Of a DNA stretch of 64,000 bases, positions 15,930 through 25,172 are shown in pieces. A program made the position numbers and the translations under genes. Source of the stretch: Nocardia sp. NBC_00416 (GTDB taxonomy: Bacteria; Actinomycetota; Actinomycetes; Mycobacteriales; Mycobacteriaceae); assembly GCF_036032445.1 (NCBI RefSeq), contig NZ_CP107932.1, positions 1,056,501 to 1,120,500 of the forward strand, in the 5' to 3' direction. Below the pieces are notes generated by a model, which worked only from the letters and a program-made list of their open reading frames with translations, searched no databases and was not told where the DNA came from. Positions within the stretch are counted from its first letter, which is position 1, and each line of letters opens with the position of its first letter.

Positions 15930-16981
15930 CTAGGCCGCGTTTCATAAGCCCGATGGTGTGGGATGGAACCCGTTGTCCGGGTTGAGAAGTTGGTGATGTG
16001 GCGAGGTCTCCGGTAGTTGGTTGAACGACCAAGCACAACCGGAAACCAACCGGAGACCTCGTGAACAGCGTAACGGCAACGTGCCGTGCGGATCTGACTG
16101 ATGCTCAGTGGGCGAAACTGAAACCGCTACTACCTGCTGGTATGAAGCCGGGTCGGCCACCGCGGTGGTCGAAACGCCGGTTGATCGACGGGATCCGGTG
16201 GCGGATCCGGACCGGCAGCCCGTGGCGTGATATTCCGACAACGTATGGGCCGTGGCAGACGGTGTACGGGTTGTTCCGCCGCTGGCAGCGTGACGGCACG
16301 TGGGAATCGATACTGACCGCGCTGCAAGCCCACGCCGACGCGGGCGGCGAGATCGAGTGGACGGTGAGCGTGGACTCCACGATCGCCCGTGCGCACCAGC
16401 ATGCGGCGGGTGCCCGCCGCGACTTCGACGGTCAGGTCGAACCGGCGGGTGGTTTCGACGACGAACCCGCTGACCACGGTCTGGGACGGTCGCGGGGTGG
16501 GTTCACCACGAAGCTGCATCTGGCCGCCGACCAGGGCCAGCGGCCGTTGGCTCTGGTGATCACACCTGGTCAGTGGGCCGATTGCCCGCAGTTCACGACG
16601 GTGCTCGGCGAAATACGGGTGCCGCGACTCGGGGTCGGTGGCACCCGGTCGCGACCGGATCGGGTCCTGGCCGACAAAGCCTATTCCTCGGCGGCCAACC
16701 GTGCTTACCTGCGGCAACGCGGGATCAAGGCAACCATCCCGATCAAGGCGGACCAGGCAGCGCATCGCGTGGCCAAAGGAAACGCTGGCGGCCGGCCGCC
16801 AGCGTTCGACCCGAACCTCTACAAACTGCGCCACGCCGTGGAATGCACGATCAGCCGCCTCAAACAGCACCGCGCAGTCGCCACCCGCTATGACAAACTC
16901 GCTGTCCGCTACCTGGCCACGGTCCGCGTCGCCGCAATCAACCTGTGGTTATCCGGCCACGACTTATGAAACGCGGCCTAG
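15930..16981 (+). mobile_element. IS5-type insertion sequence with CTAG target duplication
   Basis: The element spans 15934-16977, bounded by perfect 15-bp inverted repeats GCCGCGTTTCATAAG (15934-15948) and its complement (16963-16977). It is flanked by CTAG on both sides (15930-15933 and 16978-16981), a typical IS427-group IS5 target duplication. It encodes one intact DDE transposase and nothing else, and is 1,044 bases long. The repeats are identical and the frame intact, so the insertion looks recent. It landed exactly at the 3' end of the semialdehyde dehydrogenase gene and 156 bases upstream of the 244-aa gene. Confidence 0.92.
16061..16969 (+). CDS. IS5-family DDE transposase
   Basis: A 302-residue transposase in a single frame. 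The N-terminal DUF4096-type region begins [14 protein letters not shown], followed by [16 protein letters not shown]. The catalytic triad is visible as the Asp in [16 protein letters not shown], the Asp in VLADKAYSS and the Glu in [12 protein letters not shown]. The stop codon TGA lies within the right terminal repeat. No frameshift is needed, unlike many IS427-group members that split orfA/orfB. It should be active in principle. Confidence 0.95.
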   Translation: MNSVTATCRADLTDAQWAKLKPLLPAGMKPGRPPRWSKRRLIDGIRWRIRTGSPWRDIPTTYGPWQTVYGLFRRWQRDGTWESILTALQAHADAGGEIEWTVSVDSTIARAHQHAAGARRDFDGQVEPAGGFDDEPADHGLGRSRGGFTTKLHLAADQGQRPLALVITPGQWADCPQFTTVLGEIRVPRLGVGGTRSRPDRVLADKAYSSAANRAYLRQRGIKATIPIKADQAAHRVAKGNAGGRPPAFDPNLYKLRHAVECTISRLKQHRAVATRYDKLAVRYLATVRVAAINLWLSGHDL

Positions 16982-18354
16982 TGTGCCGAGGTCCGCCGGA
17001 GTTTGTTGTTGACGAACTCGCCCATCCCCCAGCGCCCCAGTTCACGTCCGTACCCGGAGTGGTTGACACCACCGAAGGGCAAGCCGGGCAATGTCGTCCC
17101 GTGTTCGTTGATGTAGGCCATTCCGACTTCCAGACGGTCGGCGATCTCCGCGGCTCGTGCGGTATCGGCGCTCCACACCGACCCGCTCAGGCCGAAGTCG
17201 ACGTCATTGGCCAGTCGCACCGCTTCGTCGGCGGAGGACACCCGGTAGACCATCGCGGCCGGACCGAAGATCTCCTCTGAGTAGGCATCCATCTCCGGCG
17301 TGATCCCGGTGAGAACGGCAGGTCGGAGGAACGCTCCGGCACCGTCCATGGGCGAGCCGCCCGTGTGCAGCGTCGCTCCCTGTCGTACGGCGGTGCTGAT
17401 CTGGCCGGCGACGGTGTCTCGTGCGGAGACGGACGACAATGGCCCCACTTCTGTCTCGGGGTCCGCCGGATCGCCGATGACCGCGCGATCGAATTCGTCC
17501 ACCAGACCTCGGACGAAGTCGTCGTACAGATCGTCGAGGACGATGAAGCGTTTCGGCGAGTTGCACGCCTGGCCCGCATTCGACAGCCGCGCCTGCGCGG
17601 CGCGCCGCACCGTTTTCGCCATATCGTCGGTGTCCAGCAGGATGAACGGATCGGAACCGCCGAGTTCGAGAACGGACTTCTTGAGATTCTTGGCGGCCTC
17701 CGCGGCGACCGCGGCGCCCGCTCGTTCGCTACCGGTCAAGGACACACCGCGGATCGCGGGATGCGCCAGCAGTTCGGCGATCTGAGCGGAACTCGCGTAC
17801 ACATTGATATACGCGTCCTGCGGAACCCCCGCGTCGTGCAAGATGTCGGCCATGAGGTTCGACGACGCCGCACAGATCGAGGCGTGTTTGAGAATTATCG
17901 TATTGCCGAGCAACAGGTTCGGCGCGACGAAACGAGCCACCTGGTAGTAGGGATAGTTCCACGGCATCACTCCGATGAGCGGTCCGATCGGTAATTTCTG
18001 GACCACCGACTCGTCGGCGCCCTGGGGATCGAGGTGCTCGGTCGTCAGCAGATCGGGTCCGTTCTCGGCGTACCAGCGATAGATATCGGCGGCGAGCTGC
18101 ACCTCCCCGGCCGCCTGCTTAGTTGGCTTGCCCATTTCCGTCGTAATGGCGGCGGCGAGTTCCGCCGACCGTTTCTCGTACAGATCCGCGGTTCGCGCCA
18201 GCGCGCCGGCACGGTCCGCCACCGGGGTCGGTCGCCATATCGCGTACCCCGCGGCGGAACGTTCGGCGATGCCGGAAAGCTGGTCGTCGGCCAGTCCCGG
18301 GAATTCGTGTTCAGTAGTACCTGTGGCCGGGTTCGTCGTCACATAAGTACTCAT
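16978..18354 (-). CDS. NAD(P)-dependent succinate-semialdehyde-type dehydrogenase
   Basis: A 458-residue aldehyde dehydrogenase. The catalytic Cys264 is in NAGQACNSPKRF and the general base Glu230 in LELGGSDPFIL. The cofactor region is VMPWNYPYYQVARFVAPNLL, and the C-terminal FGGVNHSGYGRELG is family-typical. Its compact length and the SDPFIL motif place it in the GabD-like NADP succinate-semialdehyde group. Residues ~155-165 read LKHASICAASS, with His where many ALDHs have Pro, as in this subfamily. Its stop codon TAG lies in the CTAG target duplication of the IS, so the protein survived the insertion intact. It stands alone; the physiological aldehyde is uncertain. Confidence 0.9.
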   Translation of the reverse strand: MSTYVTTNPATGTTEHEFPGLADDQLSGIAERSAAGYAIWRPTPVADRAGALARTADLYEKRSAELAAAITTEMGKPTKQAAGEVQLAADIYRWYAENGPDLLTTEHLDPQGADESVVQKLPIGPLIGVMPWNYPYYQVARFVAPNLLLGNTIILKHASICAASSNLMADILHDAGVPQDAYINVYASSAQIAELLAHPAIRGVSLTGSERAGAAVAAEAAKNLKKSVLELGGSDPFILLDTDDMAKTVRRAAQARLSNAGQACNSPKRFIVLDDLYDDFVRGLVDEFDRAVIGDPADPETEVGPLSSVSARDTVAGQISTAVRQGATLHTGGSPMDGAGAFLRPAVLTGITPEMDAYSEEIFGPAAMVYRVSSADEAVRLANDVDFGLSGSVWSADTARAAEIADRLEVGMAYINEHGTTLPGLPFGGVNHSGYGRELGRWGMGEFVNNKLRRTSAH

Positions 18355-18468
18355 GACGTAATGCTACGGATTCAGGACGGCGCAGGCAGTGGTCGTCTGT
18401 CGAAGAGTCCACTCACCGCCGAGCCGTGTCGAGGTGCCCCAGCGCGGCTCCGCCATCCTCGGGTAACC

Positions 18469-18487
18469 CGAGGCTAAACTAACCTCC
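18469..18487. promoter_or_regulatory. IdeR/DtxR-like iron box
   Basis: The minus-strand sequence GGAGGTTAGTTTAGCCTCG matches the 19-bp IdeR consensus (TTAGGTTAGGCTAACCTAA) at 12 positions, including the GGTTAG half. It lies 62-80 bases before the first gene of the iron-siderophore importer. Iron-loaded IdeR would repress the operon here. Confidence 0.65.
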
Positions 18488-18548
18488 AGGTGATGTCAGC
18501 AACTTCTCGGCCATCGACCGGATCGTCGCGAATCGAGGATCGACCGCT

Positions 18549-19568
18549 GTGTCCACAGCCACCCTGACTCCGCCGCGGACGTCACTGTCGCGGGCTGTCG
18601 TGCTGCTGATACTGGCGGCTCTGCTGGCGGCGTTGCTGGCCGGTGGCCTCTTCGTCGGCAGCGGCGACTTCTCGGCGAACGATGTCCGGCTCGCGCTGTT
18701 CGACGAAGGCGACCCCACCGCCCTGGGCGTGATCCGAAACCAGCGAATACCCCGCACACTGTTGGCCGCGCTGGTCGGCGCGGCGCTCGGGGTGGCAGGT
18801 GCGGTGATGCAGGGATTGACCCGTAACCCGCTGGCCGACCCCGGCATCCTCGGCGTGAACTCCGGTGCTTATTTCGCGATGGTGCTCGGCTCCGTGGTGG
18901 CCGGGGCCGGGGGCAGCGACTATCTCTGGTGGTCGCTGGGCGGTGCGTTCGCCGCGTCGGTGCTGGTCTATTTCGTCGGCTCCCGCGGGATCGGCGGGGC
19001 GAGTCCGGCCAAGCTCGTGCTCACCGGTGTCGCGATCGCCTCGATGCTCAGCGGACTCGCGTTCGGCCTCACCATGATTCATCCGCGAACGTTCGACGCC
19101 ATCCGTGGACTGCTGATCGGAACGCTCGACGGGCGCGGTTGGCCGCAACTGTCGGCCACCTGGCCGCTGGTGCTGCTCGGGTCGGCCGGTGCGGTCGCGC
19201 TGGCCGGCTATCTCAACGCGCTCGCGCTGGGCGACGACCGCGCCAATGCACTCGGTGTGCCGGTGACCGCGGTGCGCGCTGTCGGCTTCGTGGTGGTCAC
19301 CGTGCTGTGTGGCGCGGCTACCGCGGCAGTCGGGCCCATCACTTTCGTCGGACTGATGGTGCCGCACGCGGTACGCATGGTGGTGGGGCCGGATCACCGG
19401 TGGATGATTCCCTTGTGTCTGCTGGTCGGACCGATCGTGCTGGTCGGCTCGGACCTCATCGCCCGCGTTGCCACCGCCAGCGAACTGCCGGTGGGAATGG
19501 TCACCGCGTTCCTCGGAGCGCCGGTGCTGATCTGGCTCGCCCGCCGGGAGGAAGGGGCGCAGTGGTGA
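18549..19568 (+). CDS. Fe3+-siderophore ABC permease, FecCD family (first)
   Basis: A 339-residue permease with about ten membrane helices. FecCD hallmarks include IRNQRIPRTLLAALVGAALG, GAVMQGLTRNPLADPGILGVNSGA and a C-terminal AAVGPITFVGLMVPHAVR, the coupling-helix region. GTG 18549 is the start, with GGATCG upstream. The stop overlaps the second permease by four bases. It forms half of the translocation channel of an importer for ferric siderophore, together with the next permease, an ATPase and a lipoprotein. Confidence 0.93.
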   Translation: MSTATLTPPRTSLSRAVVLLILAALLAALLAGGLFVGSGDFSANDVRLALFDEGDPTALGVIRNQRIPRTLLAALVGAALGVAGAVMQGLTRNPLADPGILGVNSGAYFAMVLGSVVAGAGGSDYLWWSLGGAFAASVLVYFVGSRGIGGASPAKLVLTGVAIASMLSGLAFGLTMIHPRTFDAIRGLLIGTLDGRGWPQLSATWPLVLLGSAGAVALAGYLNALALGDDRANALGVPVTAVRAVGFVVVTVLCGAATAAVGPITFVGLMVPHAVRMVVGPDHRWMIPLCLLVGPIVLVGSDLIARVATASELPVGMVTAFLGAPVLIWLARREEGAQW

Positions 19569-20659
19569 CCCCGGGCGCAGGCGCAATACCGGTCCCGTCG
19601 GCTCGCTGGCCCCGCCGGGTGCGGTTCCTGCGGGTGTCCGCGATCGGGCTGAGCCTGCGCGTCGACATCGTCTCGCTGGCGATCACCCTCATGCTGCTGG
19701 TGATCACCGCGGTGGTCGGCATCCGGTCGCTGGGTGCGAGTACCACCCGCACGCCGGGGCTCGGGTTCGTCGAGGTCGTCGAGGTGCTCACCGGCCGGAT
19801 CGGCGGTGCGCCGGCCAACCATGTCGCGACCTGGCTGCCGGTCGTCGTCACCGCGGTGCTCGGTGGGGCGTCGCTCGCGTTGTCGGGTGCGATCTTTCAG
19901 ACCATCACCCGTAATCCGCTGGGCAGCCCCGACATCATCGGCTTCACCACCGGAGCCAATACCGGCGCGCTGGTGGCCATGCTGGTGTTCGGGCTCGGGT
20001 CGGGCGGCGCCACAGTCGGCGCGTTGACCGGTTGTCTGCTCACTGCCGTGGCCGTGTATTTCCTCGGGATGCGCGGCGGCACCGGTAATTTCCGGTTCAT
20101 CATCGTGGGCATCGGCGTGTCGGCGATGCTGTTGTCGTTCAACGGCTATCTGGTCGCCACCGCCGATGTGCAGAACGCGGGCGCGGCCGCCGCCTGGGGG
20201 ATGGGCAATCTGCGCGATCTGACGATGGCCGACACCATTCCGGTGTTCGTCACGCTGGCCGTGCTCGTCCCCGCACTGATGGCGGTGGCGCCCCGGATGC
20301 GGATGTTCGAGCTCGGCACCGATTCGGCCCGCAGCAAAGGTGTCGATACCGGACGAACCCAGATACTGCTGCTGGTGATCGGCGTCGGGTTCGCCGCGGC
20401 GACGACCGCGATCGCCGGGCCCATCGCCTTCGTCGCACTCGTCGCGCCACAGGTCGCGGCGCGGATCACCCCGAGCGCGGGGATCCCGCTGGTCACCTCG
20501 GCGGCCGTCGGCGCCACCCTGCTGGTCTCCAGCGAAGTGGTGGCCCGCACGATCCTCGCGCCGCAGACCCAGCTCCCGGTCGGTGTGGTCACCACCTCGC
20601 TGGGCGGTGTCTACCTGCTGTTCCTGCTGCTCGCCCAGTCCCGAAAGGCCCGCCCGTGA
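19565..20659 (+). CDS. Fe3+-siderophore ABC permease, FecCD family (second)
   Basis: A 364-residue partner permease starting at GTG 19565 (GTGA overlap). It shows LSGAIFQTITRNPLGSPDII, then FTTGANTGALVAM, VIGVGFAAATTAIAGPIAFV and ALVAPQVAARIT, the FepG-type signature. The open frame continues far upstream within the first permease, but coupling at the overlap makes 19565 the real start. Helices number about nine to ten. It pairs with the preceding permease. Confidence 0.93.
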   Translation: MTPGAGAIPVPSARWPRRVRFLRVSAIGLSLRVDIVSLAITLMLLVITAVVGIRSLGASTTRTPGLGFVEVVEVLTGRIGGAPANHVATWLPVVVTAVLGGASLALSGAIFQTITRNPLGSPDIIGFTTGANTGALVAMLVFGLGSGGATVGALTGCLLTAVAVYFLGMRGGTGNFRFIIVGIGVSAMLLSFNGYLVATADVQNAGAAAAWGMGNLRDLTMADTIPVFVTLAVLVPALMAVAPRMRMFELGTDSARSKGVDTGRTQILLLVIGVGFAAATTAIAGPIAFVALVAPQVAARITPSAGIPLVTSAAVGATLLVSSEVVARTILAPQTQLPVGVVTTSLGGVYLLFLLLAQSRKARP

Positions 20660-21486
20660 CCAGCAACGCCATTTCCGGGGACGGCGCCGGGCGGCTCACC
20701 GGCACGGATCTGCGGGTCGGCTACGGCGAGCGCACCGTGCTCGCCGATCTCGATGTCGTCGTGCCCGACGGCTCGTTCACCGTGATCGTCGGACCGAACG
20801 CGTGCGGCAAATCGACGCTGCTGCGGACGTTGTCGCGACTACTGCGACCGCAGCGCGGTGCGGTGCTGCTCGACGGGCGCGATGTGGCCGGCTACGGCGG
20901 CAAGGAGTTCGCCAGGGAGGTGGGGCTGCTGCCGCAGCAGTCGATCGCGCCGGAGGGGATCACGATCATCGACCTGGTCTCCCGCGGTCGGTTCCCCTAC
21001 CAGAAGATGTTCCGGCAATGGACCGAGGAGGACCAGCGCGCCGTCGATTTCGCACTCCAGGTCACCCGGCTCACCGAGCTGTCGACGCGGCCGGTGGAGG
21101 CGCTGTCGGGCGGTCAGCGACAGCGGGTGTGGATCGCGATGGCGCTGGCTCAGGAGACGCCGATCCTGCTGCTGGACGAGCCGACGACCTACCTCGACCT
21201 CGGTCACCAGATAGAAGTGCTCGAACTGTGCGGCGAACTCAATCGGCGGGGCACCACGCTCGTCGCGGTGCTGCACGACCTCAATCAGGCCGCCCGCTAC
21301 GCGTCGCACATCATCGCCATGCGCGGTGGTGAGATCGTCGCCGTCGGTCCGCCCGGACGGATCATCACCGCCGAGCTGGTCGACCGGGTCTTCGGCGTGT
21401 ACACGCAGGTCATCGATGATCCGCAGACCGGAACGCCGCTGGTGGTGCCGCTCGCGCGGGGCGCGGTCCGGGTCGACAGCGCGTGA
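20656..21486 (+). CDS. Fe3+-siderophore ABC transporter ATPase (FepC-like)
   Basis: A 276-residue ATPase. Walker A is GPNACGKS (46-53), the Q-loop GLLPQQSIAPEG, the signature LSGGQRQRVW (from about 150), Walker B ILLLDEP, the D-loop TYLDLGHQ, and the switch His in AVLHDLNQAARY. The GPNACGKST and TTYLDLGHQ forms are diagnostic of ferric-siderophore/FecE-type ATPases. It overlaps the second permease by four bases and precedes the binding lipoprotein by 37 bases. Confidence 0.95.
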   Translation: MTSNAISGDGAGRLTGTDLRVGYGERTVLADLDVVVPDGSFTVIVGPNACGKSTLLRTLSRLLRPQRGAVLLDGRDVAGYGGKEFAREVGLLPQQSIAPEGITIIDLVSRGRFPYQKMFRQWTEEDQRAVDFALQVTRLTELSTRPVEALSGGQRQRVWIAMALAQETPILLLDEPTTYLDLGHQIEVLELCGELNRRGTTLVAVLHDLNQAARYASHIIAMRGGEIVAVGPPGRIITAELVDRVFGVYTQVIDDPQTGTPLVVPLARGAVRVDSA

Positions 21487-21523
21487 ACCGTGCCCATCGG
21501 GCACCCAACCGAGAGGGAGAACC

Positions 21524-22498
21524 ATGTCGAGACGGCGTATCCGGGTGGTCGTGGCGGTACTCGCGAGCGTGATCCTGGCGGCGGCCTGTGTGAAGTCCGA
21601 TGACACCACATACGAGGTCTTCGACGATCCCGACGGCACGCCCGGCTACTCGCTGCCGGATCAGCCGCGCGTGGTGGCGCTCGGCTGGTCCGACGGCGCG
21701 GTCGCGGTGGAGCTGGGGGTGAAACCGGTGGCGATCTATGACTGGATGAGCCTGGGCGAGACCACCAAAGGAGTCGGTGAATGGGATGTGGCGGCGTTCG
21801 GCGACAGTACGCCCGAGCTGTTGTCCGCGCAGAGCGCCGGTGAGTTCAACATGCAGCAGATCGAGGAACTCGCCCCCGACCTGATCCTCAACGTGCGGGC
21901 CAAAGCGGACAGCGCTGTCACCGACAACCTGCGCAAGATCGCACCGGTGGTCACCGCGCCCGAGGGGACCGGCGACTACGCGGTGAACTGGCAGACCCAG
22001 GCCGAGATCATCGGCGCTGCCCTGGGTGAGCGCGACGCGGCCGACACGATCATCGCCGCGACCACGGACCGGCAGCGGACCGTCGCCGGCGAGCACCCGG
22101 AGTTCGCGGGCAAGACGTTCGTCTACGCCGCGAAGTACGGCACCGCCTATGGCGCCTACCTGGCGGGCGATGCCCGGTTCGACTTCTTCGCCGACCTGGG
22201 TTTCGTGCAGAATCCGCCGGTCACCCGGCTGCAGAGTTCGGGATTCTTCGCGCAGGTCCCGGTGGAGCGGGTGGGGGACCTGGATGCGCAGGTCGCCGTC
22301 TTCACCACCATCGGACTGCCGTTCACCGACCTCGAGAACGACACCTTGATCAACTCGCTGGCCGTGGTGCGCGACGGTCACGCCGTGCGGCTGCCCGAGA
22401 ACGATCCGGTCGTTCTGGCCTTGTCCGCGGGCACACCGAATTCCCTGAGTTTCGCGCTGGACCGCATCACCCCGCAGCTGGTCGCGGCGGCGCGGTGA
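21524..22498 (+). CDS. Fe3+-siderophore substrate-binding lipoprotein
   Basis: A 324-residue lipoprotein. ATG 21524 follows GAGAGGGAGA; the signal ends in the lipobox LAAAC (Cys22). The mature part has the type III helical-backbone binding fold: PRVVALGWSDGAVAVELGVK, then PELLSAQSAGEFNMQQIEEL and APDLILNVRAKA, as in FepB/FecB/BtuF-type proteins. It completes the importer operon begun at 18549. Its stop is two bases from the stop of the convergent exporter gene. The siderophore specificity cannot be read from sequence. Confidence 0.92.
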   Translation: MSRRRIRVVVAVLASVILAAACVKSDDTTYEVFDDPDGTPGYSLPDQPRVVALGWSDGAVAVELGVKPVAIYDWMSLGETTKGVGEWDVAAFGDSTPELLSAQSAGEFNMQQIEELAPDLILNVRAKADSAVTDNLRKIAPVVTAPEGTGDYAVNWQTQAEIIGAALGERDAADTIIAATTDRQRTVAGEHPEFAGKTFVYAAKYGTAYGAYLAGDARFDFFADLGFVQNPPVTRLQSSGFFAQVPVERVGDLDAQVAVFTTIGLPFTDLENDTLINSLAVVRDGHAVRLPENDPVVLALSAGTPNSLSFALDRITPQLVAAAR

Positions 22499-22499
22499 G

Positions 22500-23783
22500 T
22501 CACCGCGCAACGGTTGCGCTGTCGTCGAGGTTGCGCAGGGTGGCGAGCACGCACCACAGGAGGACGGCCAGCAGGCAGCCGCCCGCGCCGTAGACGAGGA
22601 AGACCGCCCGGGTCGGGACCGCGCTCGACACCACGCCCGCGACCACCGAGCCCAGTGACAGTGCGAGGGTGAGCTGCGCGGTCCACAGACCCGAGACCCG
22701 GCCGCGGAACGCGTCCGGGGTGCCGGCCTGCACCACCGCGAACCGCGCGATGTCACTCACCACCCGGCCGGCGCCGTGCGCGGCCAGGCCGGCGAAGACC
22801 GCCACGGTGGCGCCGACGAGACCGGCGCCGACGATCCCGGCGGCCGAGACGAGCGTCGCCACGAAGATCACCCGACCGCCGCGCCGGATCGACCCGGTCC
22901 AGCCCGAGGTGAGCGAGCCGAGCACCGCGCCGACCGCGGGCGCGGCGAACAGCAGGCCCGCGGTCGCCTCCCCGCCGTGCAGTACCTCGGTCACGTATTC
23001 CGGGACCAGTACGTTCCACCCGGACAGCAGCATGGTCACGCAGCCGACCAGCAGCGTCGCGCCGACGATCCGGTGCCCGGCGGCGAAGCGGAAGCCGGAC
23101 AGCGCGGCCCGGATCGGTGATTCGTCGTGGCCGCGTTCGGCGATCATCGGGCCGAGCCGGGCGATGAGCACGGTCGTCACCAGGCTCGCTCCCGCGGCCA
23201 GCCAGTAATTTGCGGCGATATCGACCCACGCGATGAGCAGACCCGCGAGCGCGGGCGCCGCCATGGAACCGAGGTCGGCCGTCAAGGCCATCAGCGCGGC
23301 TCCGGCGGCGAGCTTATCGGGCGGGATCAGCCCCGGCACGGCCGCGACCAGCGCGGTTTCGGAGATTCCTCCGGTCAGTCCGTCGATCACCGCGCAGCCG
23401 AAGATGATCCAGAGCCGCGGGTCGGGGAGCATCGCGTTCACCGCGAGCAGGGCGAATCCGAGGGTCGCGGCGGCACGGGAGGCCACGATCACCGCCCGCC
23501 GGTCGTAGTGGTCTGCCGCCGTACCGCCGAGCAAGGTGCCCGCGAAGGCCGAGATTCCGATGACCGTGGCGACCGCCGCGACCATGGCGGTCGACCCGGT
23601 GCGCTGATAGACCTGGATCGGGAGCGCGACCACCAGGAATCCGATACCGAACACCGAGATGGTGCGGGCCAGGAACAGCGTGCGGAAGTCACGACTGGTC
23701 CGCAGCGGGGCCAGGTCGATGGCGATCTTGTTCGACGATCTCGCCGTCCCGATGCGACGGCGGCTGTGTTCTCCCCCGGGCAC
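22500..23783 (-). CDS. MFS exporter, EntS-like (probable siderophore efflux)
   Basis: A 427-residue 12-helix major facilitator. Residues ~25-60 (APLRTSRDFRTLFLARTISV) and GGTAADHYDRRAVIVASRA are close to the EntS enterobactin-exporter group, as are the central SPIRAALSGFRF loop and the AGTPDAFRGRVSGL stretch. GTG 23783 has AGGAG seven bases upstream. It is convergent with the siderophore importer, and exporter and importer genes are commonly linked. No siderophore synthetase gene lies in this window, so the exported compound is inferred, not shown. Confidence 0.82.
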   Translation of the reverse strand: MPGGEHSRRRIGTARSSNKIAIDLAPLRTSRDFRTLFLARTISVFGIGFLVVALPIQVYQRTGSTAMVAAVATVIGISAFAGTLLGGTAADHYDRRAVIVASRAAATLGFALLAVNAMLPDPRLWIIFGCAVIDGLTGGISETALVAAVPGLIPPDKLAAGAALMALTADLGSMAAPALAGLLIAWVDIAANYWLAAGASLVTTVLIARLGPMIAERGHDESPIRAALSGFRFAAGHRIVGATLLVGCVTMLLSGWNVLVPEYVTEVLHGGEATAGLLFAAPAVGAVLGSLTSGWTGSIRRGGRVIFVATLVSAAGIVGAGLVGATVAVFAGLAAHGAGRVVSDIARFAVVQAGTPDAFRGRVSGLWTAQLTLALSLGSVVAGVVSSAVPTRAVFLVYGAGGCLLAVLLWCVLATLRNLDDSATVAR

Positions 23784-24256
23784 GGGCGGCTCCTGTCTGT
23801 GCTCTGCCTGGCCGGTCGGGCACGGTCACGGCTGGTCGAGGGTACCGAGCGCCGGGTGGGCCCGATCGATGCGGTGCAGGTCGGACCGTATCGGCCAGGC
23901 TTGCCGGGTTCGGGGCATGATCGACCCCGCGCGCGGCGACCGGCCCGCCAGGCGCGCTTCAGCGCCGCCGTCACCCCACGCGCGGGTCTTCCCACAGCAG
24001 AACAGAGCGGCGGTGCGGACTCGCGGCGGCGGGCGTTACGGTGAGCGCCGCGGCGCGGACCGAGGCCTGTCGCAGCGCGCCGGCGGTCGGCCCGAGCCGG
24101 GAAACAGGCGAAAACTTATGTTTTGGTGCCGGCCGAATTCCGGTAGGGGGCAGGAGCGGCCCGCAGGTGTTGTGCCGTGCGCGGTGGGCGTCGGAAACTT
24201 GCTCCGATGCCGGCACCGCAGTGGTGCACGGCGGTCACCGACCCGGAGGGACCTCG
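23784..24256. other. Intergenic region between divergent genes
   Basis: 473 bases without a credible gene. It should contain promoters for the EntS-like gene (leftwards) and the gene at 24257 (rightwards). It includes the AT-rich GAAAACTTATGTTTT around 24110 and GC-rich segments. A loose resemblance to a cobalamin riboswitch near 24125-24170 was considered and not accepted. I see no IdeR box here. Confidence 0.4.
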
Positions 24257-25147
24257 ATGTCATCTGCCATGTCGGCCGAGCTCGAGTGGGGCGCGTTGGC
24301 CGAGCCGATTCGTACCGCCGCCACCGGCGCGGGTGATCCGGTCTGGCAGGACACTGCGTGCCTCTCGTTCTGGGACCCGCTCGCCGAGGTGTTCGGGACC
24401 GTGCACGTGTGCACCTCGCCCAACGGGCCCGATTCCCGGCGAGCCCGCGTCAGCATCTCGGTCGGGGGCCGGGTCGTCGAGATCGTCGAACCGTTGGCGG
24501 AAGGAACGTTCACCGGTGCCGCTGTCCACTTCGACCTCGCCGGGCGGGTGGTGATCGATCATCCGGCCGTGCAGGCCGATCTCGCCGGTATCCCGCTGTT
24601 CCTGCCCGTCGAGTACGCGCCGAACCCGCTCCTCATTCCGTCCGGCCGGCCGGGTGGGCACAGTCAGCAGGCGTGTGTCGTCGAGGGGGTGGTGCGGCTG
24701 GACGGCGAGACCATCGCCACGGTGGGGCACGGTGTGCGTGACCGTACCTGGGGTTTCCGTTCCGCGGCGGCGCGCTGGGTCGAGTTCGCCGCCCTGTCCT
24801 CGGTGGATTCGTCGCGATTCGTTTCCGCCACCAAATTCCGCGGTCCCGACGGTGCACTGAAGGTCGAGGGCCACGTGATCGACGCCCGGGGGTCGACAGC
24901 GATCACCGATATCACCTTCGCCCGTGACGCCGCCGCGCAGTTCCGCTGGGCTCGGCTGGAATTGGCCGACGACACCGCCCACACGGTATCGATGCGTTCA
25001 CGAGTCGGCGGATTCTGGGTACCCGCGGGCCGGGTCGACACCGCGGGACCCGTCCTCGGCGTGTACGACGATTTCATCCTGCTCGGTGGCGAAGGATGGT
25101 GTAGTGGGGGACTTTTCGAACAGGCGGTGGTGCACCGGGTGGTCTAG
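24257..25147 (+). CDS. Conserved protein of unknown function (possibly DUF7064-like)
   Basis: A 296-residue soluble protein. ATG 24257 is preceded by GGAGG at 24245-24249. It appears beta-rich throughout, with alternating hydrophobic strands, and contains HGVRDRTWGFRSAAARWVEF. The [H/G]-x-RDRxWGxR signature is shared by a family common in Mycobacterium and Nocardia whose members I recall as DUF7064/DUF7065 proteins of the lipocalin-like CrtC/hydroxyneurosporene-synthase type. No catalytic role is established. It has no signal peptide and no operon partner. Confidence 0.6.
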   Translation: MSSAMSAELEWGALAEPIRTAATGAGDPVWQDTACLSFWDPLAEVFGTVHVCTSPNGPDSRRARVSISVGGRVVEIVEPLAEGTFTGAAVHFDLAGRVVIDHPAVQADLAGIPLFLPVEYAPNPLLIPSGRPGGHSQQACVVEGVVRLDGETIATVGHGVRDRTWGFRSAAARWVEFAALSSVDSSRFVSATKFRGPDGALKVEGHVIDARGSTAITDITFARDAAAQFRWARLELADDTAHTVSMRSRVGGFWVPAGRVDTAGPVLGVYDDFILLGGEGWCSGGLFEQAVVHRVV

Positions 25148-25172
25148 CTCCCGGGCCTGCCCGTGCGCGGAG

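Noticed and set aside
24110..24200. Possible cobalamin riboswitch ahead of 24257
   Set aside because: GGTG..GAATTCCGG, GGCAGGAG and CCCGC-like pieces recall the motif, but order and spacing do not match, the conserved core is missing and the downstream gene has no B12 link.
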